From the NCBI GenBank assembly GCA_964404605.1, contig CAYOKT010000058.1:1-18279 (forward strand): a stretch of 18,279 nt of DNA. Reading direction: 5' to 3'. Shown piece after piece: positions 13,909 to 18,279 of this stretch (within the stretch, counting starts at the first letter, position 1; every line of letters starts with the position of its first letter). The position numbers were made by a program, and so were the translations under genes. The notes under the pieces were generated by a model. It did no database searches. It was given only the letters and a program-made list of their open reading frames with translations, and was not told the origin of the DNA. The DNA is from CAYOKT01 sp964404605 (GTDB lineage Bacteria; Electryoneota; Electryoneia; Electryoneales; Electryoneaceae).

Positions 13909-15374
13909 ATCTTCCGTTTCTGGTTCAGCGCACGGCGGCGCTCGACCGCCCGGGTCCGGGCGAGGGTCTTGGCCCGTATCTTGTCCTCCTGGCGGCGAAG
14001 CGCATCCGTGTTGCCCGGATGACGGCGGTACCGGTAGAGCACATCGTGCACCCGGTCCACCCGGTAGTGCTCCGAAACCTTCAGGACAAGGTCGTAATCC
14101 TCGCCGTAATTGGGAAAATCCCGCTCGTTGAACCCGCCGAACCGTTCGATCACACTCTTGTGCCAGACCCGCACCGCACCGGCGCCGTCCACCCGCAGGA
14201 TGTTGTTCACGTTGTACTCGAGGTGCTTGATCACACCGAACTCCTCGAGGACATCGCCCTTCTCATCGATCAATTCATAGTAGCTGATGGCGAGACCGCA
14301 CTGCGGGTGGGCATCGAGGTGCTCGACCATGGTCTGCAGCGTCGTGGGCGTGTACTCATCGTCCGAGTCGAGCTGGGCGATGTAACGGCCCTTCGCCTCC
14401 CGGATCCCGAGGTTGAGGGCCTTGGCGATCAAATTGACATCGTTGGCGAGAACCCGGATGCGCGGATCGCGCTCGGAATATCCCTCCGCGACCGCCTTCG
14501 TGGAATCCGTGGAGGCGTTGTCTACGACGATGATTTCGAAATCCTGCAGGGTTCCGCGGAGGACGGATTCGAGGGCGAAGGGGAGGAACTTGGCGCGGTT
14601 GCGAACGGGGATGATGACACTGACCACCGGTGAACCGGGGGCGATTTCGGCAGGCTGGACCGTCTCCCCCGGCACCTCGAGAAAGGCGCCCCGTCGCCTC
14701 AGGGCGTGGTAGAACACCTCCTCGGTCTCCCGCTCCTCTTCCTCGGTCATGAACAGGTAGCTGAACCCGCCGTAGGCGCCGCGACCGGGGTAGAAGAGCG
14801 CCTCGCCCTTCTGCGCGCCGGTATCCGGTTCCACCTCGTGCGTGGGGATCGGAATGTGCGCCAGGGGGGCGATCTCCATCAATTTCAGTCGCAGGTCATA
14901 GAACGTGGTGTATCGCAGGGCCGGGTCGGCGCCGCCGACCCGTTGCAGGGCCCAGGCGGGCAGCCCCCACACCGCGCCCAAGTCTTCTCGTTCCGTCAGG
15001 TCGCCGCGCAGGGGACAGAGCGAAACCTCGCGCCCGGCCACGGTGTAATCGGAGACAAACAGCCCCGCCTCCGGGTGTGCGTTAAAGGCCTTCGCGAAAA
15101 CTTCCGCCGCATCGGGTTTCAACTGTACGCCCGGGGGGACCCAGAGGTACATGTCCGCTATCGCCCGCCGGCGGGCGGTTTCCAGCATGCCGCCGAGGGA
15201 GTCGCAGTCGCTGAGCACCGGTTTGACATCCGGCCCGACGGGCGGCTCATCGCCCGGGGAATGGACATAAACCGTGGGCAGCGTGCACCTGCGCAGGGAC
15301 ATCAGGGAGCGGACGACCTGTTCCGGGCGGGCGTCCACACTGGGTAAAATGGCGTACGTAATCGGTGCGTGCAC
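13884..15374 (-). CDS. Two-domain family 2 glycosyltransferase
   Basis: This 496-residue cytoplasmic enzyme probably transfers a sugar from a nucleotide donor to a surface polysaccharide or glycolipid. The C-terminal domain, from about residue 249, is a clear GT2 (GT-A fold): VVSVIIPVRNRAKFLPFALE at 250-269, IIVVDNASTDST at 281-292, the metal-binding QLDSDDEY at 334-341, and GEDYDL at 424-429 as likely catalytic base region. The first 240 residues resemble a second, degenerate GT-A domain. They end with the GT2-like run AWALQRVGGADPALRYTTFYDLRLKL but have no recognisable DxD. The C-terminus is a basic tail. The start is GTG with AGGTGA just ahead. It overlaps the kinase gene by 25 bases, so the two probably work together. 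Confidence 0.87.
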   Translation of the reverse strand: MHAPITYAILPSVDARPEQVVRSLMSLRRCTLPTVYVHSPGDEPPVGPDVKPVLSDCDSLGGMLETARRRAIADMYLWVPPGVQLKPDAAEVFAKAFNAHPEAGLFVSDYTVAGREVSLCPLRGDLTEREDLGAVWGLPAWALQRVGGADPALRYTTFYDLRLKLMEIAPLAHIPIPTHEVEPDTGAQKGEALFYPGRGAYGGFSYLFMTEEEERETEEVFYHALRRRGAFLEVPGETVQPAEIAPGSPVVSVIIPVRNRAKFLPFALESVLRGTLQDFEIIVVDNASTDSTKAVAEGYSERDPRIRVLANDVNLIAKALNLGIREAKGRYIAQLDSDDEYTPTTLQTMVEHLDAHPQCGLAISYYELIDEKGDVLEEFGVIKHLEYNVNNILRVDGAGAVRVWHKSVIERFGGFNERDFPNYGEDYDLVLKVSEHYRVDRVHDVLYRYRRHPGNTDALRRQEDKIRAKTLARTRAVERRRALNQKRKIWPPKPQP

Positions 15375-15441
15375 CTTTCACCTGCCGCGTAGAACCCAAG
15401 GGTGTTTCATGCTGACAAGCCGTGGCGAGGGAGCGCAGGAG

Positions 15442-15474
15442 GGCGCAGCAGCGCCGGCCGCACTCCCCGGCCGG
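15442..15474 (-). terminator. Two adjoining stem-loops after the 113-residue protein gene
   Basis: Directly after the stop, the minus strand can form CCGGCC/GGCCGG (15469-15474 with 15454-15459, 9-base loop) and then GGCGC/GCGCC (15442-15455, 4-base loop). Both stems are GC-only and no T-tract follows. They may end or slow transcription, or protect the 3' end of the short transcript. The evidence is structural only. Confidence 0.35.
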
Positions 15475-15475
15475 G

Positions 15476-15817
15476 TCAGATGTCGAAGGATTCCTTGTCG
15501 TAATCACTCACTTCCGGGCGGGGAATGCCGCGCTTTTCGTCCATCACCCAGATCTCCTCGAGAATCTTGCGACCGACGTCCGGCGTGACACGCGAATAGA
15601 GGAAATATTTGTTCCCCCATTGTGCGACCAGCTTCCCATTCTTCAGCGCAATCTCCACATCCTGGTTTGTTGAGAGCTTGCGGTGCGCTTTGCCCGCGAT
15701 GTACGTTGCCGCACCAAACTCATTGCGTTTGAGGATGTAATTGGCGCCTCCCACCCTCTTGTAGTCGTTCGCGCGGACGAGCATGGGGCGGGGCAATCGG
15801 CGTACATGTTTTTTCAT
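15476..15817 (-). CDS. Conserved-looking 113-residue protein of unknown function
   Basis: I do not recognise this protein. The ATG at 15817 has AAGGGA about 7 bases ahead, and the frame upstream of it is antisense to the dehydrogenase gene, so this start is preferred. The N-terminus is strongly basic (MKKHVRRLPRPMLVRANDYKR). The centre (about residues 26-75) looks like alternating short strands, with NYILKRNEFGAATYIAGKAH and GKLVAQWGNKYFLYSR. A helix follows (VGRKILEEIWVMDEKRG), and the tail is acidic (SDYDKESFDI). There is no signal peptide, membrane segment or cysteine. The basic head and acidic tail could suit nucleic-acid or ribosome contact, but that is speculation. It is divergent from the dehydrogenase gene and 101 bases upstream of the glycosyltransferase. 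Confidence 0.7.
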   Translation of the reverse strand: MKKHVRRLPRPMLVRANDYKRVGGANYILKRNEFGAATYIAGKAHRKLSTNQDVEIALKNGKLVAQWGNKYFLYSRVTPDVGRKILEEIWVMDEKRGIPRPEVSDYDKESFDI

Positions 15818-15937
15818 CTCAGTATCCCTTGCTTTTTTTCTAACGTAACGCCGTTCATTTCCGGCGCGCAAGCATACCGGACCCCCGGCTCTTCCCCGAT
15901 GCCCGTGCGGAAGGCGGGGTATAACCAGGGAGGAGAG

Positions 15938-16696
15938 ATGAACGAGGACGGGCGGGTGGCGCTGGTCACCGGCGCCACTTCCGGGATCGGGCTCGCCACA
16001 GCCCGCCTTCTCGCCGGCGAGGGGTGGCGCATCGTCGCCACCGGGCGGAACGAAGAGGTCCTCCGCAGCCTCGCAGAGGAGGGCGTCGCCGCCCGCACGG
16101 TCGCCGCCGACCTCGCCGTGGAGGGCGAAGCCGCCCGAGTGGTCCGAAGCGCCGCGGAGCTCGGCGGGGGCGCGATTCACGGCCTCGCGCACGCCGCCGG
16201 CATCCTCACCGCCGGCGGGATGGACAGCGAGACCGACGAGGGGTTCGAGCGGCAGATGCGGGTCAACCTCACCGCGAGTTGGCGGCTGCTGAAGGCGGCC
16301 TGGGAGCCCCTGAAGCGGGCGCGGGGCGCCGCCGTGCTGGTCTCGAGTGTCACCGGCCTGCGCGCCTTTCCCAACCTGGTCGGCTACTGCGTGAGCAAGG
16401 CGGCGGTGGACCAGCTCGTGCGCTGCGCCGCGCTGGACGGCGCGCCCCACGGCGTGCGAGTCAACGGCGTCAACCCCGGCGTCGTCGTCACCGAGCTGCA
16501 CCGCCGCGGCGGGATGGATGAGGAGGCCTACTCCGCGTTCCTCGAGCACAGCCGGGACACCCACCCCCTCGGGCGGGTCGGGAAACCGGAGGAGATCGCC
16601 GCCGCGATCGCCTGGCTGCTCGGGCCGGAGACCGGCTGGGTCACGGGGGTGAATCTGCCCCTCGACGGCGGCCGTCAACTCACCTGCGCACGGTGA
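15938..16696 (+). CDS. Short-chain dehydrogenase/reductase (SDR)
   Basis: A 252-residue classical SDR oxidoreductase using NAD(H) or NADP(H). The Rossmann motif TGATSGIG is at 11-18, with D58 (AADLA) near the adenine site. HAAG at 85-88 replaces the usual NNAG. The catalytic tetrad is N110 (MRVNLTASW), S137 or S136 (VLVSSVTG), Y150 and K154 (YCVSK). The C-terminal part has NPGVVVTELHRRGG and PLDGG. The ATG at 15938 is chosen because GGAGG stands four bases ahead and the protein opens at the first beta strand; an open frame further upstream lacks support. R37 after beta-2 (ATGRN) would fit NADPH preference. Substrate is unknown; FabG-like and sugar-modifying roles are both possible. Its stop overlaps the next gene. 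Confidence 0.9.
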   Translation: MNEDGRVALVTGATSGIGLATARLLAGEGWRIVATGRNEEVLRSLAEEGVAARTVAADLAVEGEAARVVRSAAELGGGAIHGLAHAAGILTAGGMDSETDEGFERQMRVNLTASWRLLKAAWEPLKRARGAAVLVSSVTGLRAFPNLVGYCVSKAAVDQLVRCAALDGAPHGVRVNGVNPGVVVTELHRRGGMDEEAYSAFLEHSRDTHPLGRVGKPEEIAAAIAWLLGPETGWVTGVNLPLDGGRQLTCAR

Positions 16697-18276
16697 TGAC
16701 CGACCCGGCGAAGAGAACGGCCGGCGGTGAGCACGGCCCGCCCCTCGTCTCCCTTCCGGGCAGGCTGACCGCCGCCGTGAAAGCCCGCCCTCTCCTCAGC
16801 CTGATCCTCCTGGCGGCCCTCGTCCGCCTCCTCGCGGCCTTCTACGCCAAGGGGTTCATGGCCTCGGACGACCACTTCGCGGTGATCCGCCCCGCCGCCG
16901 ACTGGCTCAACGGCCTCCACACCTGGTTCGACAGCGGCCGCCCCGTCGCACGAGGGGTTCTCTACCCCTATTCGATCTATGCGCTCTTCTACATCCTGAA
17001 GCTCCTCGGCATCACCGACCCGGACCGGGTGATGCTGGTCAACCGCCTCCTCCACGCCGCGTGGTCGCTGGCGCTCATCCCGCTGGTCTACTATGCCCTC
17101 CGCGCCTGGGCCGGTGAACGCGCCGCCTGGATGGGCGGGCTGATGGCCGCCCTCTACGCGGTCATGCCCTTCATGGCGGTGCGCAACTTGGTCGAGGTGG
17201 TCTCCCAGCCGCTGCTCCTCGCCGGGCTGCTGCTGGCGGAACGCGCCCTGCGCGGGGAGAAGGGGGAGGTCCCGGCCTTCTGGGGCGGGGTGCTGATCGG
17301 CGTCTCCTTCATGATCCGTATCCAGACCGCCGTGTGCGGGCTGGCGGTCTTCTGGGTCCTGCTCGCCCTGAGGCGCTACCGGCTTGTGGTCACCTTCAGC
17401 GCGGGCGCGCTGCTGATGGTCCTTGTCGCCGGGCTGATCGACTACATCTCGTGGGGGATGTTCCTCAGCTCCGTCATCTTCACCCTCGGCTACCAGGCCG
17501 CCCGGGTCCACTCCTATGTGACCAGCCCCTGGTACGCCCACCTGCTCACCCTTCTCGTCGCGTTCATCCCGCCCTTCTCGCTCCTCTTCTTCGCCTGGGT
17601 GGCCCGCGCGGCGAAACGGCTCCCGGTGCTGTTCTGGGCGGCGGTTGTCTTCGTCGTCGTCCACAGCCTGATCCCGCAGAAGCAGGAGCGCTTCCTGCTG
17701 CCGATCCTCCCGGTGCTCATCGTCCTCGGGATGACCGGCTGGTCGATGGTCCGCTGGCGGGACCGCGGCTGGGTGCGCGGACTGTGGGCCTGGTTCTGGG
17801 CGGTGAACCTGCTGCTCCTGCCGGTGGGGATCTTCAACTACTCCCAGAAAGCGCGGGTGGAGCCGCTGGTGCGTCTCGGACGGCGGGCGGATGTCGGCGG
17901 CGTGGTCGCGGTGACGATCGAAAACCCGATCTGGCTGCCCTATTACTACATGGGCTGGAAGGGGGATGACTTCTACTATGTCTTCACGCAGGACGAGATC
18001 GCCCGCCTGCCGGAGCGCATCGCCGACGGCGATGAGCGGGGGCTGCCGCCACCGACGCACCTGATCCTCTTCACCCACCGCGACCCGGAGGCCTACCTGC
18101 CGGAACTCGAGGCGGTCCTCGGGCCGCTGGAGCTGGAGGAGCATGTCGGCCCCAGCCTCGCGGATGCGATCCTGCACCGGCTGAACCCGCGCTTCAACCA
18201 CAGCAAGGAGTCCTGGGTCTACCGTCTCGCCGTGCCGGCGGACGCGGCTCTCAACGATGAGATTCGTAACCCGTGA
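16693..18276 (+). CDS. GT-C family membrane glycosyltransferase, GT22/PIG-B-ALG9-like
   Basis: A 527-residue polytopic membrane protein, probably transferring mannose or another sugar from a polyprenyl-phosphate sugar. After a cytoplasmic start, the first transmembrane segment (about 34-51) leads to an external loop with the acidic pair D59-D60 in ASDDHF, the usual catalytic position in GT-C enzymes. About ten further hydrophobic segments extend to about residue 383. The loop GYQAARVHSYVTSPWYAHL (266-284) and HSLIPQKQERF (324-334) resemble the GT22 PWY and HKExRF motifs, but HKE reads QKQ here. A soluble region follows, about 386-527. The start is GTG at 16693 (GTGA overlap with the dehydrogenase stop) or ATG at 16696. 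The stop is three bases before the window end. Family placement is good; donor and acceptor are unknown. Confidence 0.83.
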   Translation: MMTDPAKRTAGGEHGPPLVSLPGRLTAAVKARPLLSLILLAALVRLLAAFYAKGFMASDDHFAVIRPAADWLNGLHTWFDSGRPVARGVLYPYSIYALFYILKLLGITDPDRVMLVNRLLHAAWSLALIPLVYYALRAWAGERAAWMGGLMAALYAVMPFMAVRNLVEVVSQPLLLAGLLLAERALRGEKGEVPAFWGGVLIGVSFMIRIQTAVCGLAVFWVLLALRRYRLVVTFSAGALLMVLVAGLIDYISWGMFLSSVIFTLGYQAARVHSYVTSPWYAHLLTLLVAFIPPFSLLFFAWVARAAKRLPVLFWAAVVFVVVHSLIPQKQERFLLPILPVLIVLGMTGWSMVRWRDRGWVRGLWAWFWAVNLLLLPVGIFNYSQKARVEPLVRLGRRADVGGVVAVTIENPIWLPYYYMGWKGDDFYYVFTQDEIARLPERIADGDERGLPPPTHLILFTHRDPEAYLPELEAVLGPLELEEHVGPSLADAILHRLNPRFNHSKESWVYRLAVPADAALNDEIRNP

Positions 18277-18279
18277 GCG

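Noticed and set aside
11778..14022. Long plus-strand frames opposite the aminotransferase and the BadF-type kinase
   Set aside because: They are shadows of well-supported minus-strand enzymes and have no ribosome binding site of note.
15683..15937. 85-codon upstream extension of the SDR frame
   Set aside because: It overlaps the divergent 113-residue gene and its promoter region, while the ATG at 15938 has GGAGG at good distance and gives a normal SDR N-terminus.
15818..16678. Upstream extension of the 113-residue frame to 400 codons
   Set aside because: The extra part is antisense to the SDR, changes composition sharply at the ATG at 15817, and that ATG has its own ribosome binding site.
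16675..18201. A 508-codon minus-strand frame rich in Glu, Asp, His, Gln and Pro
   Set aside because: It is antisense to the membrane glycosyltransferase; hydrophobic codons on one strand give this kind of charged frame on the other.

Overview
The window reads as a GC-rich chromosomal segment from a Gram-negative bacterium. It holds thirteen protein genes, mostly core or envelope functions, and shows no insertion sequence, CRISPR array, tRNA, rRNA or phage gene. An outer-membrane porin-like protein and several signal peptides indicate a diderm cell. A GWxTD-domain exported protein, and an SMC whose N-terminal head carries IELKMVEDIL where many bacterial SMCs have an IGQG/IEQG-type motif, point (by inference) to the Fibrobacteres-Chlorobi-Bacteroidetes superphylum or an allied uncultured candidate phylum. 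Species cannot be named from the sequence alone.

Layout. All genes from 46 to 15817 run on the minus strand; the last two (15938-18276) run on the plus strand. Read in the direction of transcription, the minus strand begins with an unrecognised 113-residue protein (15476-15817). A two-domain family 2 glycosyltransferase (13884-15374) follows, overlapping a BadF/GlcNAc-kinase-type ATPase with an acidic insertion (12781-13908). A LL-diaminopimelate-aminotransferase-like enzyme comes next (11511-12659). A 488-base leader region with an operator-like palindrome, competing hairpins and a possible 14-residue small ORF precedes a small cysteine-containing protein (10738-11022), which is followed by a clear intrinsic terminator (10602-10628). 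Then come gatA-gatB (7552-10391) for indirect aminoacyl-tRNA synthesis, and a tightly coupled set smc, GWxTD protein and ABC ATPase (1385-7220). A porin-like outer-membrane protein ends the series (46-1215).

The plus-strand pair is a short-chain dehydrogenase (15938-16696) overlapping a GT-C family mannosyltransferase-like membrane protein (16693-18276). It diverges from the 113-residue gene across a 120-base spacer.

How the genes fit together. Stop/start overlaps link smc, GWxTD and ABC ATPase (4 bases each), gatA and gatB (4 bases), GT2 and BadF kinase (25 bases) and SDR and GT-C (1-4 bases), so these are probably translationally coupled. The surface-sugar theme (two glycosyltransferases, a sugar-kinase-like ATPase, an SDR) clusters at the right side. 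The most unusual signals lie in non-coding DNA: a small dispersed structured repeat family (three copies, two of them flanking the terminator of the small cysteine gene) and the elaborate leader in front of that gene.
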